A stretch of 64,000 bases of DNA from assembly GCA_964514055.1 (NCBI GenBank), contig CAZEPB010000001.1:62001-126000 (forward strand), read 5' to 3'. Origin of the DNA: SG8-32-3 sp964514055. Lineage in GTDB: Archaea > Thermoproteota > Bathyarchaeia > Bathyarchaeales > Bathycorpusculaceae. Positions 9,103 to 18,737 of this stretch are shown in pieces (within the stretch, counting starts at the first letter, position 1; each line of letters begins with the position of its first letter). The position numbers and the translations under genes were made by a program. Below the pieces are notes generated by a model that searched no databases, was not told the DNA's origin, and worked only from the letters and a program-made list of their open reading frames with translations.

Positions 9103-11145
9103 ATGGTGCAGAATGGTTTGTTCTCTCCGTATACGCCTACGCCTTGGATAAACACGCAACAATGGTATCCTGGTGGACTGAACATGGGGCAGTCGTTGCC
9201 CTCATTACCGATGACCGCTGCCGTACTTTACAGTATCATATCTTGGTTGGGCGTAAATGTTGATTTGATGGCGTTTTGCTCGCTCTTTCCCGTAATCTTT
9301 GGTACCTTATCTTGCTTGATAATCTACTTTGTCGGCAAAGACATGGGAGGAAAGGCGATTGGGTTATTCGCGGCGCTTTTTCTAGCGTTGGCACCATCTT
9401 TCCTTCAGAGAACAGCGCTTGGTTTCTTTGATACTGAAGTTTTAGGAATTGTAGGTCTTTTGTTATTCATCTTTATGTTTTTGAGAGCAATCGACGAAAC
9501 TAAGTCTCTACGTTCATCATTTATTTACTCTATAAGCGCTGGTTTGACATTAGCCTATTTTATTGGGGCTTGGGGCGCAGCCTACTATCTGGTTGATTTG
9601 GCTGTACTTTTCGTTTTCATACTACTCTTGTTAAAGAGGTATAGCCAACGTCTGCTGCTTTCCTACAGCGTAACTTTTGGTTTGGGGCTTCTCATCGCCA
9701 CAAAGATTCCATATATCTCAATGGGTTATCTAACTACGGGTCCAGTGTTACCAGTTGCAGGCGTGTTTATTTTGCTTTGTATTTCAGAGATTCTACGCCA
9801 TAACATATCAGCTAGAACAAAAGTTTTGCTCACCGGCACATCGCTCACCGCTATAGTTGCAGGTTTCGTTGCAATGTGGCAACTTGGTTTCATGGAAAAT
9901 ATCGCGGGAAAGTTCGTTTCGGTGTTAGACCCGTTCCTTCGCTCAGCGGCTCCTCTACTAGAGTCGGTGGCTGAACATAGGATAACAGCTTGGGGAAACA
10001 TTTACGTCGAACTCGGTTTAGGAATTCTCTTTTTCCTCGCAGGCTTATACTTCACATTGAGAAATCCCACTAACAGAAACATTTTCTTGTTGCTTTTTGG
10101 CGCAACCGCACTTTATTTCGCAGCTTCTATGGTGCGTTTGCTTGTCATCTTTGCACCAGCATTTAGCCTTCTGGTGGCTATGGGTATTCTTGGTGTGCTT
10201 AAGCCCTTTTTCACCTTGTTAAAGGAAGCACCACAAATCGCTCTGAAATCAAAGCGTAGAATAGCACGCGTAAGCAAAGAATACAGCGGCATTGCGATTT
10301 TTCTGGTGTTCATGCTTCTAGTTACGACCCTTGCTTTTACCCCTCAAAACGGCGGCGTGCCGAGGGTGTATGGTCAAGCATATGCGCCAATCACGATTAG
10401 CGCGGCTAGTCTTCCAGTAGTGCCTTCTGAACCAGCAGAGGAATGGCTGGACATGTTGAGCTGGACTCAGAATAACCTTCAGTCAACCACGGTCGTATGC
10501 GCTTGGTGGGATTACGGGTATTGGCTAAGCATACTTGGCAATGTTACAACTTTAGCCGATAACGCTACGGTAAATAGCACACAGATAGAGAACGTAGGTT
10601 TCATTTTTATGGCACCCGAACCCCAGTCACTGAAAATGTTAGAGCAGTACGACGCTAAATACATACTCGTCTTCACCACTCTCAACATAGTGCAATCAAG
10701 TGATGGACAGGGTTATGTAGTTAGTTTCAGTCGGTTCGGCGACGAAGCCAAGTGGAGTTGGATGGCAAGAATCTCAGGTCAAGCTCGCCAAAGGTTCATA
10801 GACACTGGTTTCATCAGTGCAGACGCAGCATGGAGTAACGAGACCTCTTTCGGAGCTGCTAACAACCAAACAGGCGCTTGGGAATGGAATGCTAAGGGAA
10901 AGGACTCGACAATATACAAGCTGATGAGCTACGCGAAGCAACGTTGGGGCGAAGTATCTGGGACCCCAAGTGGAGTACCAGTAGACGAGGCAGGCGTGCA
11001 ACCTACTTACTTTAAGGAAGCCTATTTCGCCGGCGAGACCTTGTCTCCACTTGATGCATCTGTAAAATATGGTGGTCTCATACCGATAGTGGCGCTGTAC
11101 GAGATTGACTGGGATGCATACTATAACGCGACAGGTCAACCGTAA
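9103..11145 (+). CDS. aglB: STT3/AglB oligosaccharyltransferase catalytic subunit
   Basis: Transfers lipid-linked oligosaccharide to asparagine in N-x-S/T sites on the outer face of the membrane. About a dozen membrane helices are followed by a C-terminal extracellular domain with the WWDYGYW motif near residue 467. Position 9103 is the first in-frame ATG, but coding clearly extends upstream: the same frame from about 8890 encodes a membrane helix and the catalytic acidic motif NEFDPYYQ at 9061-9084, which STT3 enzymes need. No ATG, GTG or TTG lies in that frame after the stop at 8857-8859, so the true start is unusual or a frameshift is present. The GlcNAc-1-P transferase follows after 12 bases. 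Confidence 0.85.
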   Translation: MVQNGLFSPYTPTPWINTQQWYPGGLNMGQSLPSLPMTAAVLYSIISWLGVNVDLMAFCSLFPVIFGTLSCLIIYFVGKDMGGKAIGLFAALFLALAPSFLQRTALGFFDTEVLGIVGLLLFIFMFLRAIDETKSLRSSFIYSISAGLTLAYFIGAWGAAYYLVDLAVLFVFILLLLKRYSQRLLLSYSVTFGLGLLIATKIPYISMGYLTTGPVLPVAGVFILLCISEILRHNISARTKVLLTGTSLTAIVAGFVAMWQLGFMENIAGKFVSVLDPFLRSAAPLLESVAEHRITAWGNIYVELGLGILFFLAGLYFTLRNPTNRNIFLLLFGATALYFAASMVRLLVIFAPAFSLLVAMGILGVLKPFFTLLKEAPQIALKSKRRIARVSKEYSGIAIFLVFMLLVTTLAFTPQNGGVPRVYGQAYAPITISAASLPVVPSEPAEEWLDMLSWTQNNLQSTTVVCAWWDYGYWLSILGNVTTLADNATVNSTQIENVGFIFMAPEPQSLKMLEQYDAKYILVFTTLNIVQSSDGQGYVVSFSRFGDEAKWSWMARISGQARQRFIDTGFISADAAWSNETSFGAANNQTGAWEWNAKGKDSTIYKLMSYAKQRWGEVSGTPSGVPVDEAGVQPTYFKEAYFAGETLSPLDASVKYGGLIPIVALYEIDWDAYYNATGQP

Positions 11146-11157
11146 GGAAGCGAAAGC

Positions 11158-12036
11158 TTGTTTCCCAAAGTCCCCGACCAGCACAAGACAGGCAAACCAT
11201 TGGTTCCAAACGGGATAGGCGTAATATACGTTCTATTCACAACTGTTTATCTTTTTTTAATCTATTTTTCAGGTATAGCCACCGCTTCGAACGGTGTTTC
11301 CGCACCCTTAACCTTAGCGGTATGCATCTTATTCGGCGGGTTCATGGGGTTGCTGGATGACTGGATGGACTTGAAGTGGCGATACAAGGCGTTTATGCCC
11401 TTAATAGCCGCTTTGCCTCTCATATACCTCGCAAGAGTGGATGGGCTACGCACGTCAATATCCTTGCCGCTCGTAGGCATGATACAGTTCCATGAAGCGT
11501 ACTATTTCATCATCATTCCATTAATAGTCATGGTTGTCACCAACACCGTAAACCAGTTAGGCGGATTGAACGGTTTAGAAACAGTCTGCCCAGCCATAAT
11601 CCTAATCGGGCTAATGGCTTTGTCACAATCATATCTGATCCTGATGCTTGGACCCCTAATCCTCTGGCTTGCCCTCGCCGCTCTAAACTTCAACGGAAAG
11701 ATTTTCGTCGGCAACTCAGGCTCCTTTGCCATAGGAATGACCATAGCCTCGTTTGCGGTAATCACGGACCTAAAATCCACCTTGCTAGTTTCGATTATTC
11801 CCTACATTTTCAATTCTGCTCTGATACTGTTGACTGTTTTCTTTACCAGAAAAAGAGCAACCGTTTCAGTTGAAGGAGGAAAATTTATGTCTGATCATAG
11901 GCGAAGCTTGGTTACGCTTCTAACTTACTATAAACCATTGACTGAACGCCGCGTAGTAGCCATAATCTCCTTGATCATTGCGATTTTCGTCTCAACTGCC
12001 GTACTCATGGAGCTACCCTGGCCATTTTTAACTTGA
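11158..12036 (+). CDS. GlcNAc-1-phosphate transferase family (GPT/MraY-like)
   Basis: A 292-residue polytopic membrane protein that should attach a sugar-1-phosphate to dolichyl phosphate, the first step of lipid-linked oligosaccharide assembly. Family marks are PDQHKTGKPLVPNGIGV near the start, GLLDDWMDLKWRYK near residue 63 (magnesium-binding aspartates), NTVNQLGGLNGLE and NFNGKIFVGNSGSF. It begins with TTG at 11158, directly at the first cytoplasmic loop, so the usual first membrane helix is missing. It is in the same frame as aglB, four codons after the aglB stop, and clearly belongs to the same glycosylation unit. Confidence 0.8.
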   Translation: MFPKVPDQHKTGKPLVPNGIGVIYVLFTTVYLFLIYFSGIATASNGVSAPLTLAVCILFGGFMGLLDDWMDLKWRYKAFMPLIAALPLIYLARVDGLRTSISLPLVGMIQFHEAYYFIIIPLIVMVVTNTVNQLGGLNGLETVCPAIILIGLMALSQSYLILMLGPLILWLALAALNFNGKIFVGNSGSFAIGMTIASFAVITDLKSTLLVSIIPYIFNSALILLTVFFTRKRATVSVEGGKFMSDHRRSLVTLLTYYKPLTERRVVAIISLIIAIFVSTAVLMELPWPFLT

Positions 12037-12073
12037 CCGTTCTGACGGCTACAGGTTACACACAAAAAACGGG

Positions 12074-14779
12074 TTATGCCAAAAACCTCTCAAGCTTCGT
12101 CAACCCAATTATTTCGTCGAAGCTCAAGCCCAATGCATCCAGAACCTGTTCAAAAGTGGACTGCAAATAAGCGACGTACTTGTCCACGTCAACCTCGTTT
12201 TTTGTGGCTAACTCAACAGGCTTAACGTGAGGTTCTCTAATGGTTTTAACGAAACTAATTAGGTCGCCTCCTCTTATTTCAACTCCGCTTTTTTCCAGAA
12301 TCTTGGCGGCTTTCACGTGTTGCGGCGTGGTTTTCGTGTAGCGGTGAAGGTCTTCGCCCAAAACCACATGAAACGCAAGGTCGTTGATGTTGTCCCATTC
12401 TCTTCTTTTCAACCGCATATAGCGGTCGCGGACTATGTTGGCGATATCCTTCTTCGCTTTTTCGAAGTCAGAGGGATTTTTAACCTGTGCAAGCCTATCT
12501 TTCATCTTGTTAAAAGCGTTTTTGATGAATATGGGAATGTGCTTTTTCTTGCCCGTTAACCCTTTAACGTCAACTGAACCGTCTTCCAACACGCCGAGGT
12601 AGTTCTTTTTGCGGCTACTGAAAACCGCGTACCTGTAAACCTTCTCCACATCTATGCCCATTTTCAGCTCCCGCTCAGTCCAACGGGTTATCTCTGCGAT
12701 TTGTTCTTTGGAGGGGTTTTTAAGGAAGAGGCTGTCCGTGTCGCCGTAAAGCACTTGGATGCCCATTGCCTCAGCGTGGTTAAGTATCTGCGTTATGGAG
12801 TGCCTGCCGATGGCTGCTGTAGCTTCAGCCACTGGCGGACAGTACAGGTCAAAGCTGGCGGCTCCGAACACGCCGTAGCTGGCGTTCAAAATAACTTTCA
12901 ACGCGCCTTGAGCAACGTTGTACCAGCTTCTCAAATCTTCAGGCAAGCTTTTGTCCTTGGCTTTCAGCTTGTACCATCGCACGCGCAGGTCTCTCAACGA
13001 GCCGATTAAGAGGCTTTCAAGGGCGCGTTTTCGGGTGCACACCCAGTTCGGAGTGTCAGGCACAATGTTCGTTTTGCATTCGGGGTGCGGACACAATATG
13101 GATTGGTAGCCGAGGTTCCAAACTTTCATTATCGACGGGTACAGGCTGGGAAAGTCCATTACTGCCACATTAAAGTGGACTCCAGGAACAGGTTCAACGA
13201 CTATGGCGCCTTTGTATTTTTTGCCTTTTATGATGGCTGTTGTCGCGGTTTTGCCTTTCTTCGCCAGTATGTCCTCAGAGTTTGGAATCAGCATGTTTCT
13301 TTTTCTGTGCTCGCGGTGCATGAAGTTCCGTATCCACCGTGACACGCCCTGGCGGCTCACGTCTTCCATGGGCATGCTGCTGATTCTTGCGAGCACTAGG
13401 ATCAGTTTCATGGCTAACTCGTCTTCGTAGCTGGTGAGCTTGTACGTTATTTCTGAGTCTCTGAGGCAGTACTTTGCGAGTTCCATGTAGTTAAGTTCCG
13501 CGAAGGTTTTTTCCAGTTGAATTTTCTCCATGCCGATGATGCCGCTGCCAACCTCGTCAAGCGTAATGTCGCGGTAACGGTTCTTGTAAGCGTAAATCTG
13601 GATTGCCCTGTTAAAGAAGAACTTGTACAAGTCAATGTGCACGCCATACTTCAACAGGCAAACGCGCCTGCCAACCTCTATCGGGATTTCATTTCTTCTT
13701 ATGCCGAGGTCCAGCGCGCGATTATACAAATAGCGCAGGTCAAAGTCGTCGCCGTTATACGTCAAAATGAACGGGTAATCCCACAGCACCTCAAAAACGG
13801 CGCGAAGTAAGTCTGCTTCATCCTCGAAGTACTCCAGCTTCACATCTGAGGGTAGGCGTTCGTTTCCTTCCCTCATGCCTTCACGTTTCAGAAGCAGCAC
13901 ACGTTTCTGGTTGTCTGAGGTGTACACGGATACACATATGACGGCGTGCTCGGCTTTACGTGGGTCGGGCACTCTCGTGGATATGGGTGAGTAAACTTCT
14001 ATATCGATGGCTGCTCTGCGAAACTTGGGTGCAGGATACTCCAGCAGCCTTGCCCAATCCTCCACAAATTGCAGTTCCTCAGCGGTTTCGTCTTTGAAAA
14101 GAGTTTTCAGCTGCGTGAGAGTGTTTTCGGTTTCTTCCAAAGTTACAGGGACAAGATTACCTTCTTTTACTTCGTAAATCATCCCTGGAAAAAGTTTCCT
14201 GTCGTAGATGTAGGATTGGTAATACTTGATTCTTGACTCCCACACTTTGATGTCTTCAGGCTGAACGGGCGTGTCCGAAACCTGGGGAAAGTCTTCTGGG
14301 ATTATGTCTCTTATGGTGCCTTGGGGGCGCCCGCCAATGGCTAACGGGTCATCCGCCACGATTTTTGTCACTTTCACGTTTTTGTCGAGGAGGGCATCAA
14401 ATTTTTCTTCGATTTCGAAGTGGTTAAAGCCTTCATGTTTCATGAGGCGGTTGATTTTCTCCAAGTCATACGGCGAAAGGTTTGTGAGGCAGTAAGGCTT
14501 GTGCCCCGTGTTGTCATACCAGAAGTAGATTTCGCCGCTTGTCGGCTCGTACAGTTTAATCAGCGCTCTTCTTGAGCGCCCGTCGTAGGTTGCGGAAACA
14601 AAAAACGAAGGCGGCAGGTTTTCAGGCGCCACTGGCGGGAAACTGCGGCGTTTCTTCTTTTCTTTTTTTTCAGTCTCGGGGATGGCTTCGGAGGTGGGAG
14701 GCACCTCTGCTTTTGGCTCCTCTTCTTTTGCAGGCTTCTTCTTCGCTGGTGAATATTCCAGTAAGCTCTTCTGCGCCAT
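12074..14779 (-). CDS. polB: family B DNA polymerase (replicative type)
   Basis: A 901-residue polymerase with 3'-5' exonuclease motifs AAIDIEVYSP, YNGDDFDLRYL and YCLRDSE, and polymerase motifs A (DFPSLYPSIMKVWNLGY), B (LNASYGVFG) and C (YGDTDSLF), all intact. The first 50 residues are low complexity and charged, and include QKSLLEY, which could be a weak sliding-clamp contact (inference). The motif A context resembles the crenarchaeal and thaumarchaeal PolB1 type. It is convergent with the GPT gene, 37 bases apart. Confidence 0.92.
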   Translation of the reverse strand: MAQKSLLEYSPAKKKPAKEEEPKAEVPPTSEAIPETEKKEKKKRRSFPPVAPENLPPSFFVSATYDGRSRRALIKLYEPTSGEIYFWYDNTGHKPYCLTNLSPYDLEKINRLMKHEGFNHFEIEEKFDALLDKNVKVTKIVADDPLAIGGRPQGTIRDIIPEDFPQVSDTPVQPEDIKVWESRIKYYQSYIYDRKLFPGMIYEVKEGNLVPVTLEETENTLTQLKTLFKDETAEELQFVEDWARLLEYPAPKFRRAAIDIEVYSPISTRVPDPRKAEHAVICVSVYTSDNQKRVLLLKREGMREGNERLPSDVKLEYFEDEADLLRAVFEVLWDYPFILTYNGDDFDLRYLYNRALDLGIRRNEIPIEVGRRVCLLKYGVHIDLYKFFFNRAIQIYAYKNRYRDITLDEVGSGIIGMEKIQLEKTFAELNYMELAKYCLRDSEITYKLTSYEDELAMKLILVLARISSMPMEDVSRQGVSRWIRNFMHREHRKRNMLIPNSEDILAKKGKTATTAIIKGKKYKGAIVVEPVPGVHFNVAVMDFPSLYPSIMKVWNLGYQSILCPHPECKTNIVPDTPNWVCTRKRALESLLIGSLRDLRVRWYKLKAKDKSLPEDLRSWYNVAQGALKVILNASYGVFGAASFDLYCPPVAEATAAIGRHSITQILNHAEAMGIQVLYGDTDSLFLKNPSKEQIAEITRWTERELKMGIDVEKVYRYAVFSSRKKNYLGVLEDGSVDVKGLTGKKKHIPIFIKNAFNKMKDRLAQVKNPSDFEKAKKDIANIVRDRYMRLKRREWDNINDLAFHVVLGEDLHRYTKTTPQHVKAAKILEKSGVEIRGGDLISFVKTIREPHVKPVELATKNEVDVDKYVAYLQSTFEQVLDALGLSFDEIIGLTKLERFLA

Positions 14780-14943
14780 CCCGCTTCTCGCCCTCGGCTA
14801 CTTCTATAGGTAGCGCAGACTAAAATCTTTACTGACCGTTCTCGGCACCTACCCCCTCCCTTATAAATACCCTGACGATAGTTCACTTTGCCACGCGGGA
14901 TTTTTATTTGAGCCGCCGCATGATTTAGGCTGTGTGAAAACTT

Positions 14944-16305
14944 GTGCTGAAGGACGCTTGGACGGTTGCTATTGAAACCCTGAGCTGGATAGAGCTGCAG
15001 AAACTGAGCGAACGCTTGGCTTTGGCGCGGACGGTTAAGCAGCTGGGCGTACGCAACCCTAACGCTGTCCGATACGCTTATGGATTGGTTGTGGAAGCTG
15101 TCAGGCGGAAAAACCTGATAGACAAGTTTGTCAACAGCGTGCTGGAGCCTAAGGAGATTAGCGAGTTCAACATGGGCGTTCAAGCGTTCCTGAGGCTTTA
15201 CGTTTACCAAACCCGAATCGCAAAACACTGGGCTGAAATCGACCTGAAAGAAGCAGAACGCATAGCCAAGCTGGGCAGAGCGATTTTAGGCTGGAAAACC
15301 CTCAGGGAAGTTGAGTCTGTCCTTGGTTTTCTGCTCACACGCCAGCTAGACCCCATTTTAAAGGCGGCAGGCGACGAGGAAAGGATAGGTCTCCAAACAT
15401 TCCATCCCACGTGGTTCGTCAAGTACTGCTTTGACCTTCTCGGTCGAAGTGAAGCCATAGCCTTCCTAGAAGCAAACGTGAATCCGCCGCCCGCCTGCAT
15501 CAGAGTGAACACGCTTAAGGCGTCTGAAGAGGCGATTCTTGAAAAACTCGTTGCGGAAGGCGTGCAACTGGAAAAAATTGAACCGTTAAAACATGCTTAC
15601 AAGGTCTTGGGCGCAAAACAGCCTTTAACTGGTACAGCGAGCTTCAGCGAAGGGTTATTCTCCATTCAAGACAAGGCGAGCTGTTTCGCCGCAGAGGTCG
15701 CCGACCCGAAACCCGAGATGACGGTTTTAGATGTTTGCGCGGCTCCTGGAGCCAAAACTACGTACTTGGCGCAGCTTATGCGGAATCGAGGCGGCATTTG
15801 CTCAGTGGATTATTCTGTGCGGAGGATGCAGGCGTGGAGAAGAGAAGTGTCGCGTATGGGCGTGAAAATAGCGGATCCCGTCATCGCGGACGCGTGTGTT
15901 TCCCTGCCTTTCGCGGTGGAAGAAGACTTGGTAGTTTTGGACCCGCCGTGTACGAGCACAGGCGTTTTTGGCAAACAGCCGTCAGCCAAGTGGCGACTTA
16001 CCCCACGGTCGATTGACAAGATGGCTGAAATTCAGTGGCGGATGATTAACAACTGCGCCGAGAAAGTGAAAGCTGGCGGCGTTTTAACCTACTCCACCTG
16101 CAGCATCACGGTTGAAGAGAACGAGATGATAATCGAGCGGTTCCTGAAGCAGAGTCCAGATTTCATGTTAGAGGAGATAACGCCAAAGATAGGCTTGCCA
16201 GCGTTGAGAGGGCTGGACAAGTGCCAGAGACTTTATCCGCACCTTCACGAGAGCAACGGCTTCTTCATCGCAAAACTGCGAAAACAAGAGAAAACGGCAA
16301 ATTAG
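14944..16305 (+). CDS. RNA cytosine-5 methyltransferase (NSUN/RsmB family)
   Basis: A 453-residue protein with a NusB-like helical RNA-binding region (about residues 1-150) and a C-terminal SAM-dependent methyltransferase domain. The SAM-binding motif is VLDVCAAPGAKTTYLAQL. The two catalytic cysteines are in DPPCTSTG (motif IV) and TYSTCSITVEENE (motif VI). It methylates C5 of cytosine in tRNA or rRNA; the target cannot be told from sequence. The start is GTG at 14944. It is divergent from polB. Confidence 0.88.
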   Translation: MLKDAWTVAIETLSWIELQKLSERLALARTVKQLGVRNPNAVRYAYGLVVEAVRRKNLIDKFVNSVLEPKEISEFNMGVQAFLRLYVYQTRIAKHWAEIDLKEAERIAKLGRAILGWKTLREVESVLGFLLTRQLDPILKAAGDEERIGLQTFHPTWFVKYCFDLLGRSEAIAFLEANVNPPPACIRVNTLKASEEAILEKLVAEGVQLEKIEPLKHAYKVLGAKQPLTGTASFSEGLFSIQDKASCFAAEVADPKPEMTVLDVCAAPGAKTTYLAQLMRNRGGICSVDYSVRRMQAWRREVSRMGVKIADPVIADACVSLPFAVEEDLVVLDPPCTSTGVFGKQPSAKWRLTPRSIDKMAEIQWRMINNCAEKVKAGGVLTYSTCSITVEENEMIIERFLKQSPDFMLEEITPKIGLPALRGLDKCQRLYPHLHESNGFFIAKLRKQEKTAN

Positions 16306-16324
16306 CAGAAAGTGTGGCTCTGTA

Positions 16325-17227
16325 TTAATGTCTGCGTTTCTTGAAGTAGAGCAGCAGACCTATGCCGATGATGGCGGTTGACGCTCCAGAAGCTGTTGCT
16401 ACAAATGCGGTTGGGAAAGGCTCTGGCTTTGCTACAGTGAAAGTGACTGTTTCTGAAGCTCCAACGTTTCCAGCATTGTCAGTTGCGTAAACCTTTACGT
16501 TGTGCACTCCATCAGACAAGCCAGTCAACGTCGTGTTTCCAGTAATGGTCACATTTGCTTGCCCATCTAAGCGGTAGGTGACCTGCGAGATTGGCTCATT
16601 TGTTGTAATGGTCAATGGAACGTCCGATGTGGCGAACGTTTTGTTTTCCACTGAAAGCGAAAAGATGCTTGGAGCAGTATTGTCGATGGTGAATTTGACT
16701 GCAGAAGCGCCAGTTATCTTGTAACCTACAAAGTATGTTGTGTAATAGATGCCATCAATTTCATTGTGACTGTCATAAGCAAATCCCGTTGCAACCGCAT
16801 AGACGTCTATCCAGTGTGGACCTTCAGGTACGTCTGTCATGTTTATTGAAAACGTAGAAGGCCAAGTGTAATTGTTCTTGACAAAGAGTGCTAAGAGGTC
16901 AACGTCAGTTCTGTCTTTCTGCCAACTCGCTGCGTAATATACTTCACGTATACCAAGAGAAATATTATTCGAATTTTCTATGGTGGCGGTGAAATTCAAT
17001 AGAAAACTGTTTGATGGGAAAGATGTATTGTTTGCTGGACTATCGATTGAGACTACAGGCGGATTAGTGCCATCAGGGGGAGGAATTGTTCCTTCCATCT
17101 TCCTATTTCGGATATATGGGTTAGCGTGTCCTAGGCTGACGAAGTGTGTTAGAACGATCGCCGCAAGAAATAGTGAAATGGAAACTGCTGTTAATAGCGT
17201 CTTGTTTTCCAAAGGCAATCCCTGCAT
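16325..17227 (-). CDS. surface protein with Ig-like domain and C-terminal anchor
   Basis: About 300 residues starting at the ATG at 17227, just before the hydrophobic signal segment at LLTAVSISLFLAAIVL; an upstream in-frame ATG at 17287 would place the inverted repeats inside the gene. The central part has the PPVVSIDSPANNTSF and DGVHNVKVYATDNAGNVG motifs of bacterial/archaeal Ig-like surface domains, with many N-x-S/T sites suited to AglB. The C-terminus is a membrane helix followed by YFKKRRH. It is probably an exported cell-surface protein of unknown role. Confidence 0.7.
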   Translation of the reverse strand: MQGLPLENKTLLTAVSISLFLAAIVLTHFVSLGHANPYIRNRKMEGTIPPPDGTNPPVVSIDSPANNTSFPSNSFLLNFTATIENSNNISLGIREVYYAASWQKDRTDVDLLALFVKNNYTWPSTFSINMTDVPEGPHWIDVYAVATGFAYDSHNEIDGIYYTTYFVGYKITGASAVKFTIDNTAPSIFSLSVENKTFATSDVPLTITTNEPISQVTYRLDGQANVTITGNTTLTGLSDGVHNVKVYATDNAGNVGASETVTFTVAKPEPFPTAFVATASGASTAIIGIGLLLYFKKRRH

Positions 17228-17260
17228 AATATTGAATTTTTCCGTGGTAAAAGCGTTTTT

Positions 17261-17314
17261 GTCAAGTTTTCTTGACCAAACAGGCAAACGCGTTAGTCAA
17301 GTTTTCTTGACTAA
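17261..17314. promoter_or_regulatory. two tandem inverted repeats GTCAAGTTTTCTTGAC
   Basis: The perfect 6+6 inverted repeat GTCAAG-TTTT-CTTGAC occurs at 17261-17276 and again at 17296-17311. The second copy extends to a 9+9 repeat (17293-17314). The spacing is 35 bases, close to an integral number of helical turns. They lie in the region between the surface-protein start (17227, reverse) and the recombinase start (17426, forward), so they could be operators for either gene or recombinase arm sites. Confidence 0.55.
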
Positions 17315-17425
17315 GAACCTGAAGTTCACTAAGCGCTTTAATCTATATTTTATACGGTATAAACGTAGTTTTTAATCGCACGTTTAAATAACGCGGGCAG
17401 GACATTTTACGTGAGGTAAACAAGA

Positions 17426-18637
17426 GTGAAAAATGATAAGGATAAAGCAGCGACAGAATGGCTTAACAGCCTTAAGAAATCAACAAAAAGCAGCTACAAG
17501 ACGTTTTGGAAGCATTTTCGAGAATTCACCGAAATGACAGGCGACCAGATAATCGCTGAACGCAAAGCGGATAAGGAGCATAAATGGGCGCGGAAAGTGA
17601 TGGAATTCAAGCAGTGGCTATTGGATGAAAAACACTTAGCGTCCTACACTGCTACAACCGCTGCTATGGCAATACGCGGGTTCTTCAGTTTTCATTACTT
17701 AAAACTGGAATACCGCAGAAGCGAAAGCAAGAGGTTGTCGGAAAAAACGCGAAAAACCGAAGACTACCTGTTCAGCGTGGAAGATTTGAAGCGCATGGCT
17801 GACGTCGCCAATCTGTCAGAAAAATACGTTTTAGTAGCGGGTAAAAGCATCGGCTTGAGAGCAGGCGATTTCCTGCGCTTGACAAGAGGCGACGTGGAGC
17901 CTTATATTGACCGTGCAGTGCCGATCAGCATAGGCGTGATTGGAACAGGCAAAGAAAAAGTGCCTGCGTACCCGTTCATTGACAGCGACGCGCAGCCGAT
18001 CATAAAGCTGATGCTTCAACGAATGAACAGGAAAGGACGCACAAAACCAACGGACAGGATTCTAACGTACAAGTGGGAGAAGGAGCTAAGTCAAACACTC
18101 AAACGGTTAGCGAAAAGAGCAGGGTTGAAAGTCGGCAACAAACGCGTACGCTTTCATTGTCTGCGCAAGTTTCTGACGGATCGTTTAAGCGACGTTATGA
18201 GTGAGTCAAAATGGAAGCAGATTGTAGGCAAAACGATAGATGAAAAAGCGTATGTCAGCGTTAATCAACTGCGGGAAGATTACACACGCGCTATGGAAGC
18301 AACAACCTTCACCAAGACAGTCGGCGAGAACGAGATCGAGTTGAGGGCAGCGCAAAAAGCGTTGGAAATGCAACTGAACCTATTACAGAGCATACCTGAA
18401 CACGTTAAGGAAACCCTCAGAAAGAAAATCAGAGCAGTCAAGAAAATGAAAGATTGGCAGCCTGTAGAAAAAGAAGTAACCAAACAAATCAAAGAAATGC
18501 AAAACAACAACGGTTGTGTGGACGGTGAACATTGCCAGCGCATAGTCAGCGAAGCAGATTTAGGCGGATTGTTAGCTCAAGGCTGGAAAGTAGCAGCAGT
18601 TCTCCCAAGTGGCAAAATCGTTGTAAGCAACGACTAA
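17426..18637 (+). CDS. tyrosine recombinase / integrase, element 1
   Basis: A 403-residue integrase. The N-terminal helical SAM-like DNA-binding domain occupies about residues 8-105 and the catalytic domain about 118-290. Catalytic residues visible are Arg145 in GLRAGDFLRL, His244 and Arg247 in RFHCLRKFL, and Tyr276 in EKAYVSV. A C-terminal coiled stretch ends in GEHCQRI...GWKVAAVLPSGK, shared almost word for word with the integrase at 27620. The start is GTG at 17426 after GAGGTAAACAAGA. It marks the left end of a mobile region running to about 26.1 kb. A T9 run follows the stop codon. Confidence 0.88.
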   Translation: MKNDKDKAATEWLNSLKKSTKSSYKTFWKHFREFTEMTGDQIIAERKADKEHKWARKVMEFKQWLLDEKHLASYTATTAAMAIRGFFSFHYLKLEYRRSESKRLSEKTRKTEDYLFSVEDLKRMADVANLSEKYVLVAGKSIGLRAGDFLRLTRGDVEPYIDRAVPISIGVIGTGKEKVPAYPFIDSDAQPIIKLMLQRMNRKGRTKPTDRILTYKWEKELSQTLKRLAKRAGLKVGNKRVRFHCLRKFLTDRLSDVMSESKWKQIVGKTIDEKAYVSVNQLREDYTRAMEATTFTKTVGENEIELRAAQKALEMQLNLLQSIPEHVKETLRKKIRAVKKMKDWQPVEKEVTKQIKEMQNNNGCVDGEHCQRIVSEADLGGLLAQGWKVAAVLPSGKIVVSND

Positions 18638-18643
18638 GAACGT

Positions 18644-18653
18644 ATTTTTTTTT
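18644..18653 (+). terminator. poly-T terminator after integrase 1
   Basis: A run of nine T residues begins within ten bases of the integrase stop codon. Archaeal RNA polymerase terminates on such T tracts without needing a hairpin, so this probably ends the integrase transcript. Confidence 0.5.
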
Positions 18654-18737
18654 CTCGGTTGTTTAACGATTCTGGCAGTCGGGTTCGAGATAGAAGAACT
18701 TTTTTAATAAGAATTAAAAGAAATATATTCGATTCAA

